In this document: positions 7,263 to 14,607 of the stretch, piece by piece | How positions within the stretch are numbered: position 1 is the first letter of the stretch | Layout: the number at the start of each line of letters is the position of its first letter | Assembly: GCA_964407825.1 (NCBI GenBank) | Contig: CAYOXD010000071.1 | Span: forward strand, 1-16,186 | DNA length: 16,186 nucleotides | From: CAYOXD01 sp964407825 | GTDB lineage: Bacteria; Desulfobacterota; Desulfobacteria; Desulfobacterales; JAFDDL01 | Direction: 5' to 3' | Position numbers and translations under genes: made by a program | Notes under the pieces: model-generated | Databases searched by the model: none | Told to the model about the DNA's origin: nothing | Seen by the model: the letters and a program-made list of their open reading frames with translations, nothing else

Positions 7263-7268
7263 TATGAT
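7263..7268 (+). promoter_or_regulatory. Possible -10 element of a near-leaderless transcript for the sucrose operon
   Basis: TATGAT lies 11 bases before the ATG at 7280, and there is no purine-rich ribosome site between them. If used, transcription would start only about 4-6 nt before the start codon. No good -35 hexamer is found at the usual distance, so support is weak. Confidence 0.25.
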
Positions 7269-7279
7269 ATTTTATTGTC

Positions 7280-8191
7280 ATGACGATACTGGCTCTCGGA
7301 GAGATTCTTCTCGATTGTTTTCCAGGCTACAGCAGAATCGGCGGCGCCCCCTTCAATTTTGCCTACCACCTGAAAAAATTCGGTCTGCCGGTCCGGTTCA
7401 TCTCCCGGATCGGCAAGGACGAGGCCGGGAAAACCATTACCGGTTTTCTATCCCGGGCCGGTTTTGACCCGGCCGATCTTCAGATCGACGAGGATCGACC
7501 CACGGGCCGTGTCGACATCACGCTGGATCCCCTGGGCGGCGCCCGGTATTCAATCGTCCCCGACGTGGCATACGACGCCCTCTCTTTCGAGGAGATAGCG
7601 GCGAAGATCCGCCCCGCCCCGGCCCCCCGGCTGATCTACTTCGGATCCCTCATCCAAAGAACCCGGCACGGCTTCGAGGGGCTGCACCGGATGCTGTCTG
7701 AGACCCCCCGGAGCCTCTGCCTCTATGACATGAACCTGCGGCCCGGCGCCACGAACGAGACCATCGTCCAGACCTCCCTGGCATCCGCCGATATCTTGAA
7801 GCTCAATGACGCGGAGCTTGAAAGAACGGCGGCGTTTTTCGGCCGTGATGCCACCGAACCAGAGGTGGTCGAGTGGCTGATGGCGCGGTTTTCCCTCTCC
7901 GCGGTCAGCCTGACGCGAGGGGCCGACGGCAGCGCCCTCTACACGGCCCGGGGCCGGGTTGAAACCCCGGCCGCCCCGGTCGGAGCCCTGGTCGACACGG
8001 TGGGGGCCGGTGATGCCTACTGCGCCGTGCTGGCGGCCGGCCTGCTGCTGAATTGGCCGGCCGATCGGATCCTCCGGGAGGCGGACGCCTTTTCCAGTCG
8101 CATCTGCGCCATCCCCGGAGCGGTTCCGGAATCGGATGACCTTTACCGGGAGATCCAATCCCATTTGGAAGGGAGCGACCATGTCCCCTGA
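7280..8191 (+). CDS. PfkB-family carbohydrate kinase, probable fructokinase
   Basis: This 303-residue sugar kinase of the ribokinase/PfkB family shows the N-terminal substrate loop GGAPFNFAYHL (21-31). It also shows DMNLRPG (150-156) and the second PfkB signature DTVGAGDAY (239-247), with catalytic base D245 and the GAG anion hole. The GGAPFN form is common in bacterial fructokinases. The gene overlaps the sucrose-phosphate synthase start by 11 nt and is followed by a sucrose phosphorylase. The most economical role is phosphorylating fructose released by sucrose phosphorolysis. The start at 7280 gives the family N-terminus (MTILALGEILLD) but lacks a ribosome site. Substrate identity is inferred from context. 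Confidence 0.88.
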   Translation: MTILALGEILLDCFPGYSRIGGAPFNFAYHLKKFGLPVRFISRIGKDEAGKTITGFLSRAGFDPADLQIDEDRPTGRVDITLDPLGGARYSIVPDVAYDALSFEEIAAKIRPAPAPRLIYFGSLIQRTRHGFEGLHRMLSETPRSLCLYDMNLRPGATNETIVQTSLASADILKLNDAELERTAAFFGRDATEPEVVEWLMARFSLSAVSLTRGADGSALYTARGRVETPAAPVGALVDTVGAGDAYCAVLAAGLLLNWPADRILREADAFSSRICAIPGAVPESDDLYREIQSHLEGSDHVP

Positions 8192-10370
8192 ATCCCTTTA
8201 CATTCAGATGTTCAGCCTTCACGGCCTTCTGCGCGCCGAAAATCTGGAAATGGGTCGGGACGCAGATACCGGCGGCCAGATCAATTACGTGGTGGAGCTG
8301 TGCCGAACCCTTTCCCGGATGAACGGCGTAAAGCAGGTGGATCTTTTCACCCGCTGGATTTCCGACAAGTCCGTCTCCAGGGACTATGCAACCCCCCTTG
8401 AAACGGTAAACGACGCGTTTCGGATCGTTCGCATCCGGTGCGGCGGGATGCGCTACATGCGAAAAGAACTTCTCTGGCCGCATCTCGATGAATACATCGA
8501 CAAGACCATCCAATTCATAAAAGCCGAGGGCCGGATACCCGATGTGGTTCATGGCCATTATCCGGATGGGGGATACGTGGCGATGGAACTCTCCCGCATT
8601 TTCGGGCTTCCCTTTGTCTACACGGGCCATTCCATGGGGAGGGTCAAAAAGGAGAAGCTGCTCCGCGATGGCATGAAGGCAGCGGATATCGACAAGCGAT
8701 ACAAGATCGATCACCGCATCCATGTGGAAGAGGAACTGCTGCGATACGCCGATCTTGTAGTGACCAGCACGAAGCAGGAAATTTCTGAGCAGTACGGCCG
8801 CTATAGAAACACGGCCCTGCCCTCCTATACCGTCATCCCGCCGGGGCTCGACATGGAAAAATTCTACCCGTACTACCATGTCCAGCTGCCGAACAACGGG
8901 AAACAGGAGGAGGCCCTCTACACGAAGGCCTCATTGCAAAAGGAGTTGAATCGATTTTTCATGCGTCCGGAAAAGCCCCTCATCCTGACCCTCTGCCGGC
9001 CGGACAAGCGAAAAAACATCCAGGGGCTGATCGAGTCCTTCGGAGAAGACCGGGAGCTGCAGTCCATGGCCAACCTGGCCGTATTCGCCGGAATCCGCAA
9101 GGACATCTCCCAGATGGAGGAAAACGAGCGGGGCGTTCTCACCGACATGCTCCTTCTCATGGACAAATATGATCTTTACGGGAAGATGGCCATTCCCAAA
9201 CGCCACGATTTCGAGCTTGAAGTTCCCGAACTCTACCGCATCGCCGCCGAGAAGCGCGGGGTGTTCGTGAACCCCGCGCTCACCGAGCCCTTTGGCCTGA
9301 CGCTCCTTGAGGCATCGGCCACGGGGCTTCCCATTGTGGCCACAAACGACGGCGGGCCCCAGGACATCATGGAAAACTGCCGCAACGGCCGGCTCGTGGA
9401 TCCGACGGACACCCGGGCCATCGCCGCTGCCATCAAGGAAATCATCGCCAACGAGGAACTCTGGGACACCTTCTCCAAAAACGGCATCATGAACGCCCGA
9501 GCGCGCTACACCTGGCCCAGTCATGCCGAAAGATACCTCGAAAAGATCCCCAGACAAAAGGAACCGCGCCTCGACAGGGGGGCGGACTCCCCCTCGAAAG
9601 CCATCGGCCGCCGGCTGGCCGGGCTGAACCATTTCCTCATCTCGGACATCGACAACACGCTCATCTGCGGCAAAGTCAAGGGGTTGGAGGCATTGATGGA
9701 ACTCCTGGCGCAAAACAGGGAAGTGATCGGCTTCGGCATCGCCACGGGCCGCACCGTGGAGTCGGCCGTCTCGTTTCTGAAGCAGCAGGGGGTGCCGCCT
9801 CCGGACATCCTTATCTCCTCTGTCGGCTCGGAGATCTACTACGGTCCGCAGCTGCACCGGAGCAAGGGATGGGCCAGCCACATATCGAGCAAGTGGGACC
9901 GCGACAAGATCGTCCGGGCCCTCGCCCAGGTGGATTATATAGAATACCAGGAGGAGGCGACCCAGCGCGATTTCAAGGTCAGTTACTTCATGGCGCCAGG
10001 AAAGGACCGGCTGGCCCACATTCATGATCTTCTCCTGAAGAGCGGATGCCGCTACAATCTCATCTACTCCCACGACGAATTTCTCGACATCCTGCCCTAC
10101 CGCGCCTCAAAGGGAAAGGCGATCCGGTACCTGAGCTACAAATGGGCGATCCCCCTGTCGAATTTTCTCGTCTGCGGGGATTCGGGAAACGACGAGGAAA
10201 TGCTTCGGGGGGAGCCCCTGGCCGTGGTGGTGGGCAACTACAGCCCGGAGCTGAAACCCCTGCGGGGGGCCAAGCATGTCTATTTCGCCAAGGCACCCTG
10301 CGCCGGCGGAATCCTGGAGGGAATCGACAGGTACCACTTCATCGAAAGGGCAAGACGGAACCGCTCATGA
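8181..10370 (+). CDS. Two-domain sucrose-phosphate synthase / sucrose-phosphate phosphatase
   Basis: This 729-residue cytosolic enzyme has two domains. Residues about 5-455 are a GT4 (GT-B) glycosyltransferase of the sucrose-phosphate synthase type. It has DADTGGQINYVVEL (27-40) binding the sugar phosphate, GHYPDGGYVA (125-134), TGHSMGR (148-154), and the donor-site E-x7-E motif in NPALTEPFGLTLLEA (E369, E377). Residues about 483-725 are a HAD phosphatase of the SPP type with all motifs intact: DIDNT (489-493), ATGRT (521-525), SVGSEIYYG (547-555), K644, and GDSGND (666-671). The protein should make sucrose 6F-phosphate from a nucleotide glucose and fructose 6-phosphate and may dephosphorylate it itself. 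The ATG at 8181 is preferred because GGAAGGGAG lies just upstream and the N-terminus is canonical; the in-frame start at 8136 lies deep in the kinase gene. It overlaps both neighbours. Confidence 0.92.
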   Translation: MSPESLYIQMFSLHGLLRAENLEMGRDADTGGQINYVVELCRTLSRMNGVKQVDLFTRWISDKSVSRDYATPLETVNDAFRIVRIRCGGMRYMRKELLWPHLDEYIDKTIQFIKAEGRIPDVVHGHYPDGGYVAMELSRIFGLPFVYTGHSMGRVKKEKLLRDGMKAADIDKRYKIDHRIHVEEELLRYADLVVTSTKQEISEQYGRYRNTALPSYTVIPPGLDMEKFYPYYHVQLPNNGKQEEALYTKASLQKELNRFFMRPEKPLILTLCRPDKRKNIQGLIESFGEDRELQSMANLAVFAGIRKDISQMEENERGVLTDMLLLMDKYDLYGKMAIPKRHDFELEVPELYRIAAEKRGVFVNPALTEPFGLTLLEASATGLPIVATNDGGPQDIMENCRNGRLVDPTDTRAIAAAIKEIIANEELWDTFSKNGIMNARARYTWPSHAERYLEKIPRQKEPRLDRGADSPSKAIGRRLAGLNHFLISDIDNTLICGKVKGLEALMELLAQNREVIGFGIATGRTVESAVSFLKQQGVPPPDILISSVGSEIYYGPQLHRSKGWASHISSKWDRDKIVRALAQVDYIEYQEEATQRDFKVSYFMAPGKDRLAHIHDLLLKSGCRYNLIYSHDEFLDILPYRASKGKAIRYLSYKWAIPLSNFLVCGDSGNDEEMLRGEPLAVVVGNYSPELKPLRGAKHVYFAKAPCAGGILEGIDRYHFIERARRNRS

Positions 10371-11815
10371 AGCTAAATAATAAAGTTCAGCTGATCACCT
10401 ATCCGGACAGTCTGGGCCGGAACCTTCTGGAACTGCACTGGGTGCTTCGAAAGTACTTGCGAAAACGCATCGGCGGAATTCACCTTCTGCCCTTCTACCC
10501 CTCCTCCGCGGACCGGGGCTTTGCGCCGCTGACCTACGACGAGGTGGACCCGAACTTCGGCTCCTGGCGGGATGTGGAGAAAATCGGGGAGGATTTCGAT
10601 CTCATCGTGGATTTCATGGTGAATCACATCTCCCGGCAGTCCGTTTACTTCCAGGACTACCTGGAAAAGGGAAAGGCCAGCGAGTTCGCCGATATGTTCC
10701 TGAGCTTCGACAAGCTCAGCGCCGACGGCGATATTCCCGAATCCGAGCTGACCAAGGTCTACACCCGCAAGCCCCGGCATCCTTACACCGTGATCGAACG
10801 CGCCGACGGATCCAAGGAGAGGCTCTGGTGCACCTTCGACTATGAGCAGATCGACCTGGACTGCCAATCCCCCAAAACCCGCGAGATCATGCGGGCCTTC
10901 CTGATCCAGCTGGCCCGGTCCAGGGTCAAAATGATCCGGATGGACGCCTTTGCCTATACCACGGTCAAGATTGGAACCAACTGCTTCTTCCAGGAGCCGG
11001 AGGTCTGGGATTTGTTGAAGTGGCTGAAGCACTATGTGGCCCCCTTCGGTACCCAGATCCTGCCGGAGGTCCACGAGCGCCACACCTATCAGCAGCGCCT
11101 GGCGGAGAAGGGATACTGGGCATACGATTTCGCCCTGCCGATGCTGGTTCTCCATACGCTTTACAATCGCACGAACCGAGAGCTTGCCGACTGGCTCGAG
11201 GTCTGCCCGCGCAAACAGATCAACACCCTCGACACCCATGACGGCATCGGCGTGGTGGATGTCAAGGGGCTCCTGACCGACGGGCAGATCCAGGAAACCG
11301 TCGACAACCTCTATGAGAGGGGATCCAACGTCAAGCGGATCTACTCCGGTCCGAAGTACCAGAACCTGGATATCTACCAGGTCAACTGCACCTATTACTC
11401 CGCCCTCGGGTGCAACGACGACGCCTATATCGCGGCCCGCGCCATTCAGTTCTACGCGCCCGGCATCCCCCAGGTTTACTACGTGGGGCTTCTGGCCGGC
11501 CAGAACGACATCGAACTGGTGGAGCGGACCCGAAACGGCCGGAACATCAACCGGCACAACTACACGCTGGAGGAGATCGAAACGGAGATCCAAAAACCGG
11601 TCGTTCGCCGGCTGCTGCGGCTGATGGCGTTCCGGAGTCGCTATCCGGCCTTCGGCGGCAAATTTTCCGTCGACCGAAGCCGGGAAGACCGGCTGGTGCT
11701 TACCTGGACAAAGGATATTCACCGCACGGAAGCGGAGGTGGATCTGGCCTCCTATCGAACCGTCATCCGCTACCATCATCCCAGGCTCAACCGCCAGGTC
11801 TCCTTTTCTGCCTGA
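10367..11815 (+). CDS. Sucrose phosphorylase-type enzyme (GH13 subfamily 18)
   Basis: This 482-residue glycoside phosphorylase has the normal length for GH13_18. It starts NNKVQLITYPDSLGRNL, as sucrose phosphorylases do. The catalytic triad is visible: nucleophile D193 in RMDAFAY, acid/base E234 in ILPEVHERH, and transition-state stabiliser D292 in LDTHDGIGV. YYSALGCNDDAYIAARAIQF and PGIPQVYYVGLLAGQNDIEL are also characteristic of the subfamily. The reaction is reversible: sucrose (or sucrose 6F-phosphate) plus phosphate gives glucose 1-phosphate plus fructose (or fructose 6-phosphate). Related enzymes act on glucosylglycerol or glucosylglycerate, and the acceptor cannot be settled by eye. 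The ATGA overlap with the synthase and the kinase in the same operon favour sucrose or its phosphate. Confidence 0.92.
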   Translation: MKLNNKVQLITYPDSLGRNLLELHWVLRKYLRKRIGGIHLLPFYPSSADRGFAPLTYDEVDPNFGSWRDVEKIGEDFDLIVDFMVNHISRQSVYFQDYLEKGKASEFADMFLSFDKLSADGDIPESELTKVYTRKPRHPYTVIERADGSKERLWCTFDYEQIDLDCQSPKTREIMRAFLIQLARSRVKMIRMDAFAYTTVKIGTNCFFQEPEVWDLLKWLKHYVAPFGTQILPEVHERHTYQQRLAEKGYWAYDFALPMLVLHTLYNRTNRELADWLEVCPRKQINTLDTHDGIGVVDVKGLLTDGQIQETVDNLYERGSNVKRIYSGPKYQNLDIYQVNCTYYSALGCNDDAYIAARAIQFYAPGIPQVYYVGLLAGQNDIELVERTRNGRNINRHNYTLEEIETEIQKPVVRRLLRLMAFRSRYPAFGGKFSVDRSREDRLVLTWTKDIHRTEAEVDLASYRTVIRYHHPRLNRQVSFSA

Positions 11816-11890
11816 ACCGGATCTGCGGCCCGGTACGCCGTCCCCACGCCTCCCGAACGGGCGGGGGCGATGTTTTCTTGCCACGGCGCA

Positions 11891-12074
11891 GGTGAGGTGT
11901 CGCGGGGCTCTTGTCATCCCCATTGCAGCGCCTTTCATAGGGACGCTTAGGGATGCGGGAGGACACGGGGCCCGCACTGTTTGAGCGAAGCGAGTTTGCG
12001 GGCCGTCCGGAGCACCCCTTAGCGTCCCTTGAAAGGGGATGCAGGGGATGACAAGAGCCTCGGGGCACCTCACC
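11891..12074. repeat. 184-bp imperfect inverted repeat (MITE/REP-like long hairpin)
   Basis: The left arm 11891-11975 and right arm 11998-12074 are reverse complements with a few mismatches and small bulges. Exact matches include terminal GGTGAGGTG/CACCTCACC, a 16-bp block at 11906-11921 against 12044-12059 (core GGCTCTTGTCATCCCC), a GGGACGCT block, and apical GGCCCGC/GCGGGCC (11969-11975 and 11998-12004). The 22-nt loop contains TTTGAGCGAAGCGAGTTT. It has no coding capacity and no obvious target-site duplication was found. It may be a non-autonomous mobile repeat, and its position lets it also act as the transcription end of the sucrose operon. Confidence 0.7.
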
Positions 12075-12173
12075 GGTTGACTGTGACCTTGCTCTCGGCA
12101 TCCACAGGACAAGCGCATGGAATGACATACCGCTCCGGGTTTCAGCTTCCAGCCGGACAACCACAATTTCTTT

Positions 12174-12203
12174 CGATTACGACTACGATTACGACAACGA
12201 CAA
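12174..12203. repeat. Short hexamer tandem repeat (five CGAYWA/CGACAA-type units)
   Basis: Five successive 6-base units read CGATTA, CGACTA, CGATTA, CGACAA, CGACAA, then decay into GGAACAAGG. The repeat is non-coding and lies about 100 bp upstream of the permease start. Length variation by slippage is possible but untested. Confidence 0.6.
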
Positions 12204-12235
12204 GGAACAAGGATGGGTACTATACAGTCATCATC

Positions 12236-12265
12236 TTGAGAATAGACGGTCAATCGTGCTACAAA
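12236..12265 (+). promoter_or_regulatory. Candidate sigma70-type promoter for the APC-Usp permease gene
   Basis: TTGAGA (12236-12241) and TACAAA (12260-12265) are 18 bp apart in locally AT-rich DNA, with the ATG about 40 nt downstream of the -10. Both hexamers deviate from consensus, so this is a moderate guess. Confidence 0.35.
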
Positions 12266-12304
12266 TTTAGAATTATGTTTCTAGCCGACGGCGGGTGAAT
12301 ACGG

Positions 12305-14539
12305 ATGCCGGAATCTGAACACGATCAATTGGGACGTTCCCTGGGACTTCTGGACACCACCGGCGTCGGCGTCGGCGCCATCGTCGGCGGCGGCATTCTG
12401 GCCCTTGCGGGCGTGGCCTTCGCCTCGACAGGCCCGTCCGCCATTGTCGCCTTTGCCCTGAATGGCGCCATCGCGGTTCTGACCGCCCTGAGCTACGCGG
12501 AGATGGCCGCCGCGTTCCCTGAGTCCGGCGGCACCTACACCTTTTCCAAAAAGGTGTTGTCCGCACCAGCGGCCTTCATGGTGGGGTGGGTGGTCTGGTT
12601 CGCCTCGGTGGTGGCGGCCGTTCTCTATGCCCTGGGATTTGCCTCCTTCGCCGGGAGCGGCCTGGAGCGCATCCTCCAGGCCGCCCATCTGAACCTCCCC
12701 TTTTCACTGACCTCCCGGGCCAGCACCCTCTCGCTGGCCATGGCGGCCGTCCTGGGCTACAGCCTCTCCCTGGTCCGCACCACCTCCGGCGGCGGCCGAT
12801 ACGCCACCTGGGGGAAGGTGGTGGCATTTGTGGTCATCATCGGTGCGGGTATCCTGGCCATGACCCAAAAGCCCTTCCACGAACTCACGGCCCCCTTCAC
12901 TCCGTTTTTCAGCCACGGCACGATGGGGCTCTTCAAGGCCATGGGCTACTCCTTCATCGCCCTGCAAGGGTTCGACATCATCGCCGCCGTGGCCGGAGAG
13001 GTGAAATCACCGGAACGAAACATCCCGGCCGGGATGCTGCTCTCCCTCGGCATCGCACTTGCCATCTACCTGCCGCTGCTCTTCGTGATCGTCACGGTGG
13101 GGACCGCGCCGGGCCACGATATCGTCCGGATGAGCCTCTCCCATCCCAACACCCTCATCGCCGTGGCCGTCCACAACTACCTGGGGCCCTTCGGCTACTG
13201 GCTCGTCACGGCGGCGGCCATCCTCGCCATGCTCTCCGCCCTGCGGGCCAACCTGATGGCCGCCTCCCGGGTGGCATTGACCATGGCGGTGGACCGGACC
13301 CTTCCCCGGGCCATCGGCCGGGTCAGCCGCTCCCGGAAAACGCCCGATCGCGCCATCGGGCTGACCCTGACGATCGTGATGCTGATCCTCCTTGTCATCC
13401 CGAACCTTGCGGCGGCAGGGGCCGCGGCCAGCCTGATCTTTCTGGTCTCTTTCGCGCTGGCGCACTGGACGGCCATTCTGGCCCGCATGCGCATGGGCGC
13501 CGGGATCTTACCGTTCCAGGCCCCCTGGTTTCCCCTGCTGCCAATCATCGGCGGCACGGCCTGTGTCGGTCTTGCCGCGTTCCAGGGCGCCCAGGTCCCC
13601 TCCGCCGGCATCGTCTGCGCCCTGTGGCTGGGCCTGGGGCTGCTGCTCTACCTCGTCTTCTTCGCCCGGCGGGCACGGATTGTCGATGCCTGCAGCGCGG
13701 CCCTGAACCCCCAGCTCCTCGTCCTTCGGGGGCACAGCCCCCTGGTGCTGGTGCCCATTGCCAACCCGGCCAACGCCGGATTCATGGTGTCCCTGGCAAC
13801 GGCCATGGCCCCCCCGGCCATCGGGCGCGTCCTGCTGCTGTCCATCATGAACCCGCCGGAAAAATCGAAATCCGGCGGTCCTCAACCGCAGCTCGATAGC
13901 TGCCAGACGGTGTTGAAGGATGCCCTTACCGCCTCCTTCGCCTCAGGGCTCGCGCCCGAGGCACTCATCACGGTGGCCCCCCATGCGTGGAGTGAAATCA
14001 TCCGGGTGGCGCGGATTTATCGCTGCGAGAGCCTTCTGATCGGCCTGAGCGACCTGACCCAGAAGGCGGCGATTCATGACCTGGAGCGTCTCATGAGCCG
14101 AATCGATTCGAATGTCGTGGTGCTTCGGGCCAGAACCGATGGGCACCCATCGGCCATGAAGCGGGCGCTGGTTCCGGTGGCCGGCGCCGGCGGCCAGGAC
14201 CTCCTGCGCGCCAGGCTGCTCGGGAGCCTTCACCACATGGGCATCGAAGAGATTACCTTCCTGAGGATCCTGCCGGAGAACAGCTCAGAGGAAGCTTTCG
14301 CCCATGCCCGTCGCTGGCTGCGCCAGCTTGCCGACGACGAACAGACACCCCATGCCGAAATCCTGGTGACCCGCAGCGGCCGGCCCGTCGATGAGATCAT
14401 CCACCGCGCGGCGGAGACGGACCTTCTCATCCTGGGGCTCCAGCGCGAGGCGCGGCGCCGGAAGATCTTCGGAGAGAGGGTCCTTCAGATCGCCCGGAAC
14501 ACCACCTGCGGCCTGATCCTCGTGAACCGGCGGGGATAG
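12305..14539 (+). CDS. APC-superfamily permease fused to two universal stress protein domains
   Basis: This 744-residue protein has two parts. Residues about 12-455 form an amino acid-polyamine-organocation transporter with about 12 hydrophobic helices. It has GVGVGAIVGGGI (20-31) in TM1, YAEMAAAFPESGGTY (64-78), and GEVKSPERNIP (231-241) after the sixth helix. Residues about 478-608 and 618-741 are two UspA-like domains: VLVPIANP starts the first and ALVPVAGAGG (621-630) the second. The second ends with DLLILGLQREARRRKIFGER and LILVNRRG. In the second domain the usual G-2x-G-9x-G[ST] nucleotide motif appears altered (no clean glycine-serine end), so ATP binding is uncertain. Fusions like this are thought to let a nucleotide or stress signal gate an amino-acid carrier. 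The substrate is unknown. No strong ribosome site precedes the ATG, only GGCGGG some 10 nt upstream. The gene is separate from the sucrose operon. Confidence 0.88.
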   Translation: MPESEHDQLGRSLGLLDTTGVGVGAIVGGGILALAGVAFASTGPSAIVAFALNGAIAVLTALSYAEMAAAFPESGGTYTFSKKVLSAPAAFMVGWVVWFASVVAAVLYALGFASFAGSGLERILQAAHLNLPFSLTSRASTLSLAMAAVLGYSLSLVRTTSGGGRYATWGKVVAFVVIIGAGILAMTQKPFHELTAPFTPFFSHGTMGLFKAMGYSFIALQGFDIIAAVAGEVKSPERNIPAGMLLSLGIALAIYLPLLFVIVTVGTAPGHDIVRMSLSHPNTLIAVAVHNYLGPFGYWLVTAAAILAMLSALRANLMAASRVALTMAVDRTLPRAIGRVSRSRKTPDRAIGLTLTIVMLILLVIPNLAAAGAAASLIFLVSFALAHWTAILARMRMGAGILPFQAPWFPLLPIIGGTACVGLAAFQGAQVPSAGIVCALWLGLGLLLYLVFFARRARIVDACSAALNPQLLVLRGHSPLVLVPIANPANAGFMVSLATAMAPPAIGRVLLLSIMNPPEKSKSGGPQPQLDSCQTVLKDALTASFASGLAPEALITVAPHAWSEIIRVARIYRCESLLIGLSDLTQKAAIHDLERLMSRIDSNVVVLRARTDGHPSAMKRALVPVAGAGGQDLLRARLLGSLHHMGIEEITFLRILPENSSEEAFAHARRWLRQLADDEQTPHAEILVTRSGRPVDEIIHRAAETDLLILGLQREARRRKIFGERVLQIARNTTCGLILVNRRG

Positions 14540-14607
14540 CGCAGCCTCCGGGCTCCATCGGTATTCTCCCGCGCTCCCCTGCCGAGGTCGTGCATAGGGA
14601 CCCGCCA

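Larger units (their letters stand above)
6882..7279. other. Divergent intergenic region between the GIY-YIG gene and the sucrose operon
   Basis: About 400 bases lie between two divergently oriented genes. No convincing gene is present. A 6-bp A/T stem AAAAAG/CTTTTT lies at 6921-6937, a nested dyad element at 7002-7082 and a short dyad at 7107-7126. An open frame at 7076-7267 has no ribosome site and a composition that does not resemble its neighbours. The region should contain promoters for both flanking genes, but only weak candidates are visible. Confidence 0.6.
11816..12304. other. Long intergenic region with hairpin element, tandem repeat and possible promoter
   Basis: About 490 bases separate the sucrose operon from the permease. 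They hold a 184-bp inverted repeat (11891-12074), a five-copy hexamer repeat (12174-12203) and a candidate promoter (12236-12265). No gene is seen. Long open frames on the minus strand here continue as antisense shadows of the phosphorylase gene. Confidence 0.75.

Noticed and set aside
8931..10073. A 380-codon minus-strand frame opposite the sucrose-phosphate synthase
   Set aside because: It is antisense to conserved GT4 and HAD motifs. High GC at third positions explains the lack of stops.
11976..11997. CRISPR-like repeat in the hairpin loop
   Set aside because: There is only one copy and no regularly spaced repeats; it is the loop of the long inverted repeat.
10373..12253. A 626-codon open frame on the minus strand
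   Set aside because: It lies almost entirely antisense to the sucrose phosphorylase gene, which has all catalytic motifs. Its translation is rich in low-quality Gly/Val/Asp/Pro text with no family pattern.
12586..13899. A 437-codon plus-strand frame inside the permease gene
   Set aside because: It is a shifted-frame shadow, Pro/Arg/Gly/His-rich, with no hydrophobic pattern. The permease frame carries the real motifs.
14540..14607. Possible bidirectional terminator between convergent genes
   Set aside because: Only short pairings such as AGCC-TCCG-GGCT were found and no T-run follows, so it was not annotated.
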